NCBI RefSeq assembly: GCF_002742645.2 | Contig: NZ_CP033873.1 | Span: 234,223-298,222, forward strand | DNA: 64,000 nucleotides | Direction of reading: 5' to 3' | Source of the DNA: Caulobacter sp. FWC26 | GTDB lineage: Bacteria > Pseudomonadota > Alphaproteobacteria > Caulobacterales > Caulobacteraceae | In this document: positions 30,282 to 38,308 of the stretch, one piece after another | How the letters are laid out: every line of letters starts with the position of its first letter | Numbering within the stretch: the stretch's first letter is position 1 | The notes under the pieces: generated by a model | Databases searched by the model: none | Told to the model about the DNA's origin: nothing | What the model saw: only the letters and a program-made list of their open reading frames with translations | Position numbers and translations under genes: made by a program

Positions 30282-30653
30282 ATGAAGACCCTGTCCCTGA
30301 CCCTCGCCGCCCTGGTGGCGATGACCGGCCTGGCCGCGTGTGATCGCAAGACTGAAGCGCCGGCGGCCCCAGCCGCCTCAGCCCCGGCGGCGGGCAACGA
30401 CATGGCCGGCATGGACATGGCGCCGGCCGACAAGATGGCCAAGGGCGTCGGCGTCGTGAAGGCGATCGACAAGACCGCCGGCACGATCACGCTCGACCAC
30501 GAGGCGATCCCGGAAGCCGGTTGGCCGGCCATGACCATGGGTTTCAAGATCGCCCCGGGCCTGTTGGAAGGCGTCGCCGTCGGCGACCAGGTCGCCTTCG
30601 ACCTGAAGCTTCATGATGGTTCTGGCGAAGTGACGGCGATCCGTCGGCAATAG
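30282..30653 (+). CDS. cusF: CusF-like copper chaperone, probable lipoprotein
   Basis: 123 residues. A lipobox LAAC at about residue 20 suggests a lipid-anchored form, unlike soluble E. coli CusF. A linker with GNDMAGMDM follows, then the CusF OB fold with the copper site GWPAMTMGFKI. AAGGAGA stands just upstream of the start, and the gene is 12 bases behind cusA. It is the second CusF-type domain in the operon, as CusB already carries one. Confidence 0.9.
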   Translation: MKTLSLTLAALVAMTGLAACDRKTEAPAAPAASAPAAGNDMAGMDMAPADKMAKGVGVVKAIDKTAGTITLDHEAIPEAGWPAMTMGFKIAPGLLEGVAVGDQVAFDLKLHDGSGEVTAIRRQ

Positions 30654-30659
30654 GCCCCA

Positions 30660-30695
30660 CCGGACGGGCGCGGACCAAGGTTCGCGCTTGTCCGG
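30660..30695 (+). terminator. imperfect hairpin after cusF
   Basis: CCGGAC...GCGCG.ACC pairs with GGTTCGCGC..GTCCGG over about 17 positions with three mismatches. It is placed 7 bases after the cusF stop but has no T-run, so termination is only probable. Confidence 0.45.
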
Positions 30696-30737
30696 TAGAC
30701 CGGGGAGACCAGGATTGGCCGACGGTCCGGTCCCGCC

Positions 30738-31145
30738 TCAGCCGGCCGGTGCGCTTAGCGTCAGAATGAGCGGACACCCCGGATCTTGCCCCTCGTCGCA
30801 GGCCCTCACGGACGCGGCCAATACCTGCTCCATTCGCTGAAGGTCGACGATCCGCGAGCGCACATCGCCAAGATGGGCCGCCGCCAGGTCACGAACCTCG
30901 GCGCAGGCGGACTGCCCGCCAGCGGCCAGATTCAGCAAAGCGCGGACCTCGTCGAGTTTGAAGCCCAACTCCCTTGCCCTGCGCACAAAGCTCAGCCGGC
31001 CTACGTCCTGCGCGCCATAGCTCCGATACCGTCCGCGTCGCGGCGGCGCGGAGATCAACCCGATCCGTTCGTAGTAGCGGATCGTCTCGATGTTGCAGCC
31101 GGTGCGGCGAGAAAGTTCGCCGATCTGGAGAGCGTGATCAGTCAT
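30738..31145 (-). CDS. merR: MerR-type mercury-responsive regulator
   Basis: 135 residues. N-terminal winged helix-turn-helix (IGELSRRTGCNIETIRYYERIGL), dimer helix, then a metal-binding loop. Cys81, Cys116 and Cys124 line up with the three Hg(II) ligands of Tn501 MerR (Cys82, 117, 126), including CPLI after the last Cys and the intervening DLQRMEQVL. It is transcribed divergently from the merT-like gene, with the operator between them. It is expected to bind the 31165-31195 promoter, repressing without Hg and twisting it active with Hg. Confidence 0.9.
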   Translation of the reverse strand: MTDHALQIGELSRRTGCNIETIRYYERIGLISAPPRRGRYRSYGAQDVGRLSFVRRARELGFKLDEVRALLNLAAGGQSACAEVRDLAAAHLGDVRSRIVDLQRMEQVLAASVRACDEGQDPGCPLILTLSAPAG

Positions 31146-31164
31146 GTCCGCCTTGGATTAGGGC

Positions 31165-31195
31165 TTGAGTCTGTAGTGACTACAGATGGCATGCT
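31165..31195 (+). promoter_or_regulatory. MerR-type promoter/operator of the merT-like operon
   Basis: -35 TTGAGT (31165-31170) and -10 CATGCT (31190-31195) are 19 bases apart, the long spacing that MerR regulators correct. The spacer holds a perfect dyad CTGTAGT-G-ACTACAG (31171-31185). It lies between merR and the merT-like gene. Confidence 0.8.
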
Positions 31196-31223
31196 CGTCG
31201 GTGTCGGACCAGGAGGTGACAGG

Positions 31224-31637
31224 ATGACGGTGCGAAACGGCCCAGGAGCGCGGCCCGGCGGAAGGGATGAACGCCCCGCCGAAACGGCCCTGACATGGGC
31301 GGCCCTGGCCACGGCGGCGGGCGCGGTTTTCGCCTGGGCCGCCTGTTGCATCCTGCCGATGTCCCTGGCTCTGGCCGGACTGGGCCTTGGCGGGCTTGGC
31401 TGGGTAGCGGGTCAACGCAGCTGGATCACGATCCTTGCGATCGCCGCCATCGGCGCCGGCTGGGTCATGACTTGGCGGCGGGCGCGCACGTGCCGAACCG
31501 ACGGGTCATGCGCCGCGCCGTCGAAACTCCAAGTGAGTCTGCTTGGAGCAGCCACGCTCCTCCTCGGTCTTGCTTTGATTTGGCGACCGATCATCGAGCC
31601 TTGGGCTTTGGCCCTAATCCGGAACGCACGCGGATGA
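31224..31637 (+). CDS. MerT-like mercury transport membrane protein
   Basis: 137 residues with three hydrophobic helices. A vicinal Cys pair (Cys41-Cys42) lies in the first helix (AWAACCILPMSLALAGLG), as in MerT, and a second pair (Cys90, Cys96) lies in the cytoplasmic loop. MerT passes Hg(II) into the cytoplasm. AGGAGG at 31211-31216 sets the start. No MerP and no mercuric reductase gene follows; the stop overlaps the GDCCVxC gene start (ATGA). Confidence 0.85.
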   Translation: MTVRNGPGARPGGRDERPAETALTWAALATAAGAVFAWAACCILPMSLALAGLGLGGLGWVAGQRSWITILAIAAIGAGWVMTWRRARTCRTDGSCAAPSKLQVSLLGAATLLLGLALIWRPIIEPWALALIRNARG

Positions 31638-31852
31638 ACACCATGCGGATCGAACCAACGTCCACCTTGACCTGTCCCGAGTGCGGACACCGCGCGACCG
31701 AGACCATGCCGACCGACGCCTGCCAGTACTTCTACGACTGCCTGGGATGCGGCGCCGTGCTCAAGCCCAAGCCAGGCGATTGCTGCGTCTATTGCTCCTA
31801 TGGCGACGTGGCCTGTCCGCCGATTCAGCAGGGCGGCGGCTGTTGCGGGTGA
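31634..31852 (+). CDS. GDCCVxC-domain Cys-rich small protein
   Basis: 72 residues with 11 Cys: a CPEC zinc-ribbon-like pair (14, 17), Cys30, CLGC (36, 39), then GDCCVYCSYGD (50, 51, 54), ACPPIQ (61) and a terminal CC. The GDCCVxC motif names this family; some members carry selenocysteine in place of a Cys, but here all are Cys. Function is unproven. Its coupling to a MerT-like gene under MerR control suggests a cytoplasmic mercury-binding role (inference). Confidence 0.85.
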   Translation: MNTMRIEPTSTLTCPECGHRATETMPTDACQYFYDCLGCGAVLKPKPGDCCVYCSYGDVACPPIQQGGGCCG

Positions 31853-31865
31853 CCGCGGGTCGGGC

Positions 31866-33815
31866 CTAGGCCGCCGCATCCTTGCGGCCGCCCGACCGGT
31901 TCCAGAAAAATCCGACAACGAGAATGGCGATGGTCATCGCCTGAGCGGCGACGCCCTCGATCGTCGGGAAGAAGCCCAGCAGCTCGACGCGCGGCAAGGC
32001 CAGCGGATGCAGGTCGAGCAGACCCGCCTCCTGCAGACCGGCCACACCCTTGCCGGCCAGGACGACCGCCAAGATAGCCATCAGGATCGCGCTGTACTCG
32101 AAGAACTTCCCGATCGGCAGGCGCTTGGAGAAACGCAGCATCGCCCAGGCGATGGCGGCCAGCACGACGACGGCGCAGCCGACGCCAGCCAGCACCGCGC
32201 CGGCCCCGCCCTGGGTCCAGAGCGCCGTCAGGAAGAGGATGGTCTCGAAGACCTCGCGATAGACGACCACGAAGGCCAGCAGGAACAGGAACCAGGCCGA
32301 TTGCTTGGAAAGCGCGTGCGACAGCTTCTCGCGGATATAGACCTGCCAGGCGTCGGCCTGGGCCTTGCCGTGCATCCAAAGGCCGACGGAGATCAAAACC
32401 GCGGCGGCGATCACCGAACCGAAACCCTCGGTCATTTCGCGACTGGCGCCGCTGATCGAGATGAAGAAGGTCGCGACCGCCCAGGTCAGGCCACCAGCCG
32501 CCAGGGCCGCGATCCAGCCGCCGTGGACGTAAGGCAGGACGTCGGTGCGTTCGGCCTTGCGCAGGAAGGCGATCATGGCGACCACGATCAGCAGGGCTTC
32601 CAGGCCCTCGCGCAGCAGGATGGTGAAGGCGCCGGCGAAGCTCGACAGACCGCTGGCCTTCTCCGGGGCCAGGGCCCGGCCGGCGGCGGCGAACAGGGCG
32701 TCCAGGCGCGCGATCTGGGCGCGGACCTCACTGGCCGGCGCGGCCTTGCCGATCGCGCCGCGCACATCGCCCATCGCGCCCTCGATCCGCCGCATCAAGG
32801 CCGGATCGCGCGCGCCTAGTGACGGCTCGACCGGCTCGAAGCCGTCGAGATAGGCGGCCAGGGCGAGATCGGCGGCGGCCTTTCGGTCGCCAGCCTCGTA
32901 GGCCTTGAGGCTGGCCGCCAGCTTCTGTCGGGCGACGTCGAGCGAGCCGCCGCCCGAGCGGGTGACGACTTCGGGATGGCGGCGCAGATAGGCGGTCAGG
33001 GCCCGGGCCTTGGTCTCCCCCACGGCTGTTGCGAGGGCGGCGGGCGTGGTCTGGGTCAGGGTTTGCAGGTCGGGGAAGCGGGCGCGGACGGCGGCGTCCT
33101 CGTTCCAGATCTTCTCGCCCGCGGCAGCTTCGGCGTCGCTGAAAGCGAAGCGCCCGACATAGAAGGCCAGGTCCCAGCGGTCGTCAGACGGCAGGTGGGC
33201 GTAGCTGGCCATGGCGGTACCGTCGAGGCCCTGCTGGATGACCTGGTAGAGGCCAAAGACGCTGCGCTGGCGGGCGCGCTCGGCGTCGGCGAAGGCGATC
33301 GGCGGCGGGTCCAGGCCGACGGCGTTCGGACCGTCGGCCTTGCCCGTCTCGCCGTGGCAGGCCGCGCAGTTCTCGGCATAGAGGGCCGCGCCGCGCGCCA
33401 GGTCCGGCGCGCGCTTGGGCGCCAGCGGCGTCGGATAGGCGGCCAGAAGGTCGTTGGCCAGGGCATGGGCCTTCGCCGAGACCACGGCCGGCTCCTGCTT
33501 GGCGGCGATCGTGGCCTGAAGGCTCTCGGCCTTGGCCAGCAAATCCGGCTGGGCCTTGGTGGCCGGCAGGCCGGCGATGCGCTCGCGCACCTGGCCGGCG
33601 AATTCGTTCATCTCGGCATATTCGGACGGGCTGATGACCTTGCCGTCCTTCACCGCCCCGGCGTAGTCGACCGACAGGTAGTCGAGCAGTCGCCATGCGG
33701 TCTGGGACGAGCTGGCCTCCTGGGCCGTCGCGACGCCCGCGCCACCCGCCAGGACCAGGATCACGATCATCAGCCCAGAGATGGCCCGCCCCACGGCGTT
33801 AAGAACAGTAGTCAT
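31866..33815 (-). CDS. FTR1/PbrT-family permease with fused cytochrome c domain
   Basis: 649 residues: signal peptide (about 1-32), an N-terminal helical domain, a cytochrome c domain with CAACH at 150-154 and a distal Met region, then a C-terminal FTR1 permease of seven helices. The permease has the two RExxE metal motifs REGLE (402-406) and REVFE (520-524). FTR1 permeases import Fe(III) after oxidation, while the homologue PbrT takes up Pb(II). A MerR-type operator lies 93 bases upstream, which favours a heavy-metal (Pb-like) rather than Fur-type iron role. The start is the ATG at 33815; an upstream in-frame extension is low-complexity. Confidence 0.88.
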   Translation of the reverse strand: MTTVLNAVGRAISGLMIVILVLAGGAGVATAQEASSSQTAWRLLDYLSVDYAGAVKDGKVISPSEYAEMNEFAGQVRERIAGLPATKAQPDLLAKAESLQATIAAKQEPAVVSAKAHALANDLLAAYPTPLAPKRAPDLARGAALYAENCAACHGETGKADGPNAVGLDPPPIAFADAERARQRSVFGLYQVIQQGLDGTAMASYAHLPSDDRWDLAFYVGRFAFSDAEAAAGEKIWNEDAAVRARFPDLQTLTQTTPAALATAVGETKARALTAYLRRHPEVVTRSGGGSLDVARQKLAASLKAYEAGDRKAAADLALAAYLDGFEPVEPSLGARDPALMRRIEGAMGDVRGAIGKAAPASEVRAQIARLDALFAAAGRALAPEKASGLSSFAGAFTILLREGLEALLIVVAMIAFLRKAERTDVLPYVHGGWIAALAAGGLTWAVATFFISISGASREMTEGFGSVIAAAVLISVGLWMHGKAQADAWQVYIREKLSHALSKQSAWFLFLLAFVVVYREVFETILFLTALWTQGGAGAVLAGVGCAVVVLAAIAWAMLRFSKRLPIGKFFEYSAILMAILAVVLAGKGVAGLQEAGLLDLHPLALPRVELLGFFPTIEGVAAQAMTIAILVVGFFWNRSGGRKDAAA

Positions 33816-34218
33816 TATCACTCCGGTGGCGTGGCGATCGGCAGGCTGGAAACGGTACGGGCGACAGGACGGGAAGCGCGGAGCCGCGAAGGCCGCCACG
33901 ATGAAGCTTCATGCATCCTATAGCCACTGGAGGAGCAAGCGGAAATTATCTCCGATCGACTGATCGCGGCTTAGCGCACCGGGAATGGGGCCAGATTTTA
34001 GTTACGGAGATGACCAAGATCGGCGGCATGGAGCGTGGCGCGGTCCAGTTGGACAGCTCTCCGACAAGCCCGAGATCGAGTGGCGGCCGTGACCGGCGCA
34101 CGCCAAGTTTGGCCGCGAACACGCACTCGGCGCTATGAAGGCGGACGTCGCTCTTGGTGATTGACCCCGATTGAGGCGATGTTCCGCAGGCCCTCAACAT
34201 CGTCCGTGAGTCCCGTAA
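33816..34218 (-). other. divergent intergenic region
   Basis: 403 bases between the FTR1 gene and the retropepsin-like gene. Only the MerR-type promoter at 33908-33938 was recognised. Base composition becomes visibly more AT-rich from about 33,940, marking the edge of the 34-47.8 kb block. Confidence 0.5.
33908..33938 (-). promoter_or_regulatory. MerR-type promoter/operator upstream of the FTR1 gene
   Basis: On the minus strand: TTGCTC, 19 bases, CATGAA. The spacer contains CCTCCAGTGGCTATAGG (33917-33933 complement), identical in 15 of 17 positions to the palindrome at 47197-47213 beside the merR-family gene at 47373. The -10 is weak, as is usual for MerR-activated promoters. Confidence 0.65.
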
Positions 34219-35421
34219 ATGCATTGCTCAGAGGAGACCCGCCGAGCGTTATTGGCCAGAATGGGATCAATGGCGTTCGCGACGGGCGCAACGTTAGCGG
34301 TCGCGAAGAAGGCGACGAGCGCGACGGTCGCCCGGAACCCCAAAACGCTCTGGTCGACCCTCCTTCCGGATCCCGATGCCGTGATGGTCGGCGGGACTGT
34401 ACAGGGCGAGCGCCTCAGGATTTTGATCGATACAGGCTCGGCTATGACCGTCGTCGATGCCGCGCTTGCCAAGCGGCTGGGCTTGGCTTCAACGGGCGCC
34501 CGCAGCGTTCGCGGCGATGTCGGGTCGGTCACGCTGGGCGCGGGTAGCGACCTCAGTCTCGATCTTGGCGGGACGCATTTCGCCGTCGAGCGATATTTGG
34601 TCACCGATTTCGCGCCAATTTTTGGAGCCGATGGTGGCTCGCCCAATGTTATCCTTGGGATCGACGCGCTTAGAGACGCCATTCTCGCGATCGATTTTAC
34701 AGCCCGCCGCCTCGCATTCCTCCCCCGCGACGCCTTCCGGCCATGGCCGGGCGCGGAACGCTTTGCGGTCACCAAGAGCTTGCGCGGGCAGCTCTCTCTC
34801 CCGATCGTCCTGGAGGGACACGACCCGGTCGCCGCGGCGATTGACCTGGGCAGTTCCAATCCTCTCACCGTCACGCCGGCCTTGGCGGAGGCGCAAACCT
34901 TGATGCGTGGCCGGAGAATTTCATCGGCGGCGACGGGGGGGATCGACGGGCTGTCCATCAGCCGCACTATTTCGGTAGCGACGCTCCGGGTCGGACGCAG
35001 CCTGATCAACGATGTTCCCTGCGAGGTGTTGGCGAAGACCGACCCCACCCTTGTCGTCGCCAAGCTGGGCCTTCCCGTTTTCGAGCGATTTCTATTTGCT
35101 CTGGATGTCGCGGGCCAAGCCCTTTGGCTGAAACCCGAGGCACGTCGATTGGCGACGCCGTTTAGGCGGGATTTGTCTGGCCTGGGCCTCGCTGTGGAGT
35201 CTGGTCATCTGCGCGTCGTCCATGTCGCCCAGGGTGGGCCGGCCGCCTTGGCCGGGTGGCGCGAGGGCGAGATCGTTGTCGCCGTGGATGGCGTGCCAAT
35301 CGGCCCGCGTTACGCATCGAGCGGTTTGGCTCAATGGCGCTACGGGCCGGCGGGAGGCAAGGCCGTGCTCTCGCTGTCGGATGGATCTACACGCACGCTG
35401 GTGCTGCGACGCTACTATTAA
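34219..35421 (+). CDS. two-lobed retropepsin-like aspartic protease with C-terminal PDZ domain
   Basis: 400 residues. An N-terminal hydrophobic stretch (about 15-29) could export it. The first lobe has the aspartic-protease motif LIDTGSAMTVV with catalytic Asp71 and the flap-side hydrophobic GVILGIDALR-type segment (NVILGIDAL). A second similar lobe follows with AAIDLGSSNPLTV, a DxGS variant, and LGLPVFERFLFALD. The last 70 residues form a PDZ-like domain (HVAQGGPAALAGWREGEIVVAVDGVPI). Such proteins are seen in alphaproteobacteria, and their substrates are unknown. No RBS is obvious, and Met15 is an alternative start. Codon use is less GC-biased than in the copper blocks. Confidence 0.75.
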   Translation: MHCSEETRRALLARMGSMAFATGATLAVAKKATSATVARNPKTLWSTLLPDPDAVMVGGTVQGERLRILIDTGSAMTVVDAALAKRLGLASTGARSVRGDVGSVTLGAGSDLSLDLGGTHFAVERYLVTDFAPIFGADGGSPNVILGIDALRDAILAIDFTARRLAFLPRDAFRPWPGAERFAVTKSLRGQLSLPIVLEGHDPVAAAIDLGSSNPLTVTPALAEAQTLMRGRRISSAATGGIDGLSISRTISVATLRVGRSLINDVPCEVLAKTDPTLVVAKLGLPVFERFLFALDVAGQALWLKPEARRLATPFRRDLSGLGLAVESGHLRVVHVAQGGPAALAGWREGEIVVAVDGVPIGPRYASSGLAQWRYGPAGGKAVLSLSDGSTRTLVLRRYY

Positions 35422-35477
35422 GGCTCGAGCAAGTCGCGCTGCCCGGCAACGCTGTTCTACGGCGCCTCGCACCAGGA

Positions 35478-36044
35478 TCAGCGTAGCAGGTTCGCGCAGG
35501 TGTCGAAGATCGCCCAGCAGTAGGCGCCTAGGGTGGGCAACGCGGTGACGGCGATTCCAAAGGCCCGCGCGCCCGCGCCGCGCGGATAGCCGCGGAGGAA
35601 CGTGCTCCTTCCGACGCTGAAGAGGACGACCGCTCCCACGATGTAAGCCAGGGCGGCTTCGCCCTTGGCCGTCGCGAGCGCCAAGAGGCCAACGCTAGTC
35701 ACGAAGGCCTGCTCAAGGGTGTTTCGAAGGAACGCGGCGGGAATGGCCAAGCGCGCGCTTGGCCGGCTGAAGGCGGACCCGGCGTTGTCGGCGGCCGATA
35801 CAAACCGCACGTGCGCCACCCTCTGCACGGCCAGCAGCACCCAAAAGCCGACCACCAGATTGGCCCGCAGGCCAAAGGCGATGCGTTCGGCCAGAGACGT
35901 CGGGAATTCGAAGAGCCGGGGCAGGCCGAGACACGCCAGTGTGAGGACCGGGACGCATACGGCAAAAGCGAAGGCGGCCTGTCTGCGAACTCGTCCCTGT
36001 TCAGTCACCAGATCGATCTGAGGCGGCGCCATCTCCTCCGTCAT
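35478..36044 (-). CDS. MAPEG family membrane protein
   Basis: 188 residues with four to five helices. The MAPEG (membrane-associated eicosanoid/glutathione metabolism) signature is suggested by the segment RNTLEQAFVTSVGLLALA and the spacing RANLVVGFWVLLAVQRV before it. Bacterial MAPEG proteins can conjugate glutathione, but most are untested. The start overlaps the stop of the TPR-methyltransferase gene (ATGA), so the two are coupled. Convergent with the retropepsin-like gene. Confidence 0.75.
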   Translation of the reverse strand: MTEEMAPPQIDLVTEQGRVRRQAAFAFAVCVPVLTLACLGLPRLFEFPTSLAERIAFGLRANLVVGFWVLLAVQRVAHVRFVSAADNAGSAFSRPSARLAIPAAFLRNTLEQAFVTSVGLLALATAKGEAALAYIVGAVVLFSVGRSTFLRGYPRGAGARAFGIAVTALPTLGAYCWAIFDTCANLLR

Positions 36045-38302
36045 TTGGGCGCCTTGGTGCGCCGCGCCCATAGACGATAGGTATCGCCGAAGATTTCGGG
36101 ATGCTTCATCTCGTGGAGATGAAGGCGCCGGAGGTCGCGCATCGAGTCGGATGATCGATTTTCGGCGCGGTAGCGGGTTCGATCTGCCTGATGCCCGAAC
36201 TGCACGCCGAGAAACTCCAGGCCCGCTGAATCCAGAAGCTCGCCAATCTGGGGCAACGTGAAACGATGCTCTTCCACATGAAAGAGTAGGTCTCGGCAAT
36301 CAGATAACGTCCAGAAATCCGAGGCCGGGCTCACCACGCTCTGCAGCTGGGCGGGCGCGCCCGCCAGCATCAGTTCACGCCGTAGAGCGCGAATCCCCTC
36401 CGCCGAGTTCGCGTACTGTCCATGGGCGATGTGGCGTCGCGCCTCGACAACGGCGCGCCGGCCGATCTCGCTGTAGAGCCCAAGGAAAATAAGGCCCTGC
36501 GGTTTCAACAGCCCTGAGAGCACCTTCAGACCTCGCACCGGCTCGGCCATATGGTGAATGACGCCAAAGCTGTCGATCAGATCAAACCGCTGGCTTAGGG
36601 CGGTGAGGTCAAGAATGTCGGCTTGAAGGTGTTCAACCTCGATCCCGTATTCTCGGCTCTTGCGCATGGCGTAGCCAAGGCTGGCGCCGCTTAAGTCAAC
36701 CGCTAGGATCGAAGCGTTACGGTAGGTGCTCGTCACGCGCAGTGTTTCCAGTCCCGTGCCGCACCCAGCGACGAGCACTTGGGGTGCGTCGGTCTCGGGA
36801 ATTTCCCGCGTTGCGAGCTCAGGCAATGCGGCCTGAACAGCCTCCCGGAACGGCAACGGCGCACCCAGACCGCAGCGCGTCCAGCGCGGATATGGGTTCT
36901 CTTCGTATTGCTGCTGCACGGCGATCGAGATGCTGTCGACCATGGGCTTCAGCAGGGGCAGGGTTGAGCGAAGGCGCGCCTCCTCGGCAGGTTCGGTCAG
37001 TTGTTCTCGGAGGAGATCGGCCAACGCCGGGAGATCAACGGCCTGAAGTCGCGACGAGAGCGGGGTGGAGGCAAGCGGGCGATACGCCGCCACCAGGGCG
37101 ATCCTCGCGGCCGCCCCCGCCCCGAATTCGGGGTCTCCGTGTTCAAGCTGGGCGATCAGAGAATCAACGCGACTCTGCTCTTCGGCGCTAGCGAAATAGA
37201 CGTATTCGTTGAGAAACGCCTGTCGCGCGATCGCGACAATGAGGCCAAGCTCCTCTTCCAGGCTTGCAGGCTCGTCGTTGGCGATGGCCAATAGATCAGC
37301 TCGCAGCTGAACGAGCAGAAGCTCCACTGCCGCGTTCGGAATTGGCGCAGATGCAAGGAGGCTTCGAAACAGCGGATCCTGGACGAAGCGGGAGGCGGCA
37401 TCACTTTTTTCCTCAAGCGTGCGTGTCAGCGCTCGCGGTTCAGCAGCGACCGCATTGAGGAGATCGTCGATCTCCGCATCTTGACGGATGACCGCTAAGG
37501 CCGCGGTCGCCAAATTCCGTGGGTTCACGTCCGTTCGTTCGAAAAGGCGGCATAGAACATCACGGAAGGCAGGGGTCGCGGGCGCCACTCGAGTATGGCG
37601 AAGGGCGCCTGCAAGCCGCCGCCAGTGCTCGTCGTCCCCAGGCGCGATGTCGACGGCCTGAGCCAGCACGTCGAAGGCTTGCAGCCCTTGGCCAATCTGC
37701 AGCAGCGCAACGCCGAGATTGGCGAGGAGGACGGGCCGCATGGGATGGCCGACGGGCGCGTTGACACAGCCTGTCTCGAAGCGGGACGCGGCCAAGCTCG
37801 GATCACCGTTTTGCAACGCCAGGAGCCCATACCCGCTGAGCGCGCCAGGCAGGGTTGGCGATAGACGCAGGGCGGCTTGGTAGCTGCGCTCGGCATGAAC
37901 CCCCTGTCGCATGATCCTGAAGGCGTCGCCTGCGGCAGCGTGGGCTTCTGCAAAGTCCGGCTTCAACACCGCGGCGCGCTGGAAGAATTTCGCCGCTGTC
38001 GGATAGGCGTGTAGGCGCCTGTGCGCCTCTCCGAGATTGAACTGGATGAACGGGTTTCGAGGTTGACCGGCAGCCGCCCGCTCGAACCACACCAGCGCAT
38101 CATCGACCGGACCAGTGTTCATGGCCACGGTTCCAAGGACGTTCAGCGCCGAGGAATCCTTTGGCGTGACGGCGAGGACCCGCTGGGCATGAATTTGCGC
38201 TTGGCGCCATTGCCCCCCATTCACAAGCGCGACCGCACGTTGCAGGTCCGACATTACTTGGGCTGACGGGCGGTGCAGCAGATGTGGCGGCTGCCGGCTC
38301 AT
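36041..38302 (-). CDS. TPR-repeat protein fused to a class I SAM methyltransferase
   Basis: 753 residues. The first 230 hold about six tetratricopeptide repeats (for example NPFIQFNLGEAHRRLHAYPTAAKFFQRAAVLKPD). A helical middle part (230-480) has no recognised domain. The C-terminal methyltransferase begins near residue 505, with the SAM motif VLVAGCGTGLETL, VDLSGASLGYA, LQADILDL and FDLIDSFGVIHHM. Similar TPR-MT proteins modify unknown acceptors. It starts 6 bases after the CDF exporter stop on the same strand, so it is very likely in the same transcript, under the metal-responsive promoter at 39204-39234. Confidence 0.85.
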   Translation of the reverse strand: MSRQPPHLLHRPSAQVMSDLQRAVALVNGGQWRQAQIHAQRVLAVTPKDSSALNVLGTVAMNTGPVDDALVWFERAAAGQPRNPFIQFNLGEAHRRLHAYPTAAKFFQRAAVLKPDFAEAHAAAGDAFRIMRQGVHAERSYQAALRLSPTLPGALSGYGLLALQNGDPSLAASRFETGCVNAPVGHPMRPVLLANLGVALLQIGQGLQAFDVLAQAVDIAPGDDEHWRRLAGALRHTRVAPATPAFRDVLCRLFERTDVNPRNLATAALAVIRQDAEIDDLLNAVAAEPRALTRTLEEKSDAASRFVQDPLFRSLLASAPIPNAAVELLLVQLRADLLAIANDEPASLEEELGLIVAIARQAFLNEYVYFASAEEQSRVDSLIAQLEHGDPEFGAGAAARIALVAAYRPLASTPLSSRLQAVDLPALADLLREQLTEPAEEARLRSTLPLLKPMVDSISIAVQQQYEENPYPRWTRCGLGAPLPFREAVQAALPELATREIPETDAPQVLVAGCGTGLETLRVTSTYRNASILAVDLSGASLGYAMRKSREYGIEVEHLQADILDLTALSQRFDLIDSFGVIHHMAEPVRGLKVLSGLLKPQGLIFLGLYSEIGRRAVVEARRHIAHGQYANSAEGIRALRRELMLAGAPAQLQSVVSPASDFWTLSDCRDLLFHVEEHRFTLPQIGELLDSAGLEFLGVQFGHQADRTRYRAENRSSDSMRDLRRLHLHEMKHPEIFGDTYRLWARRTKAPK

Positions 38303-38308
38303 GAGCGG

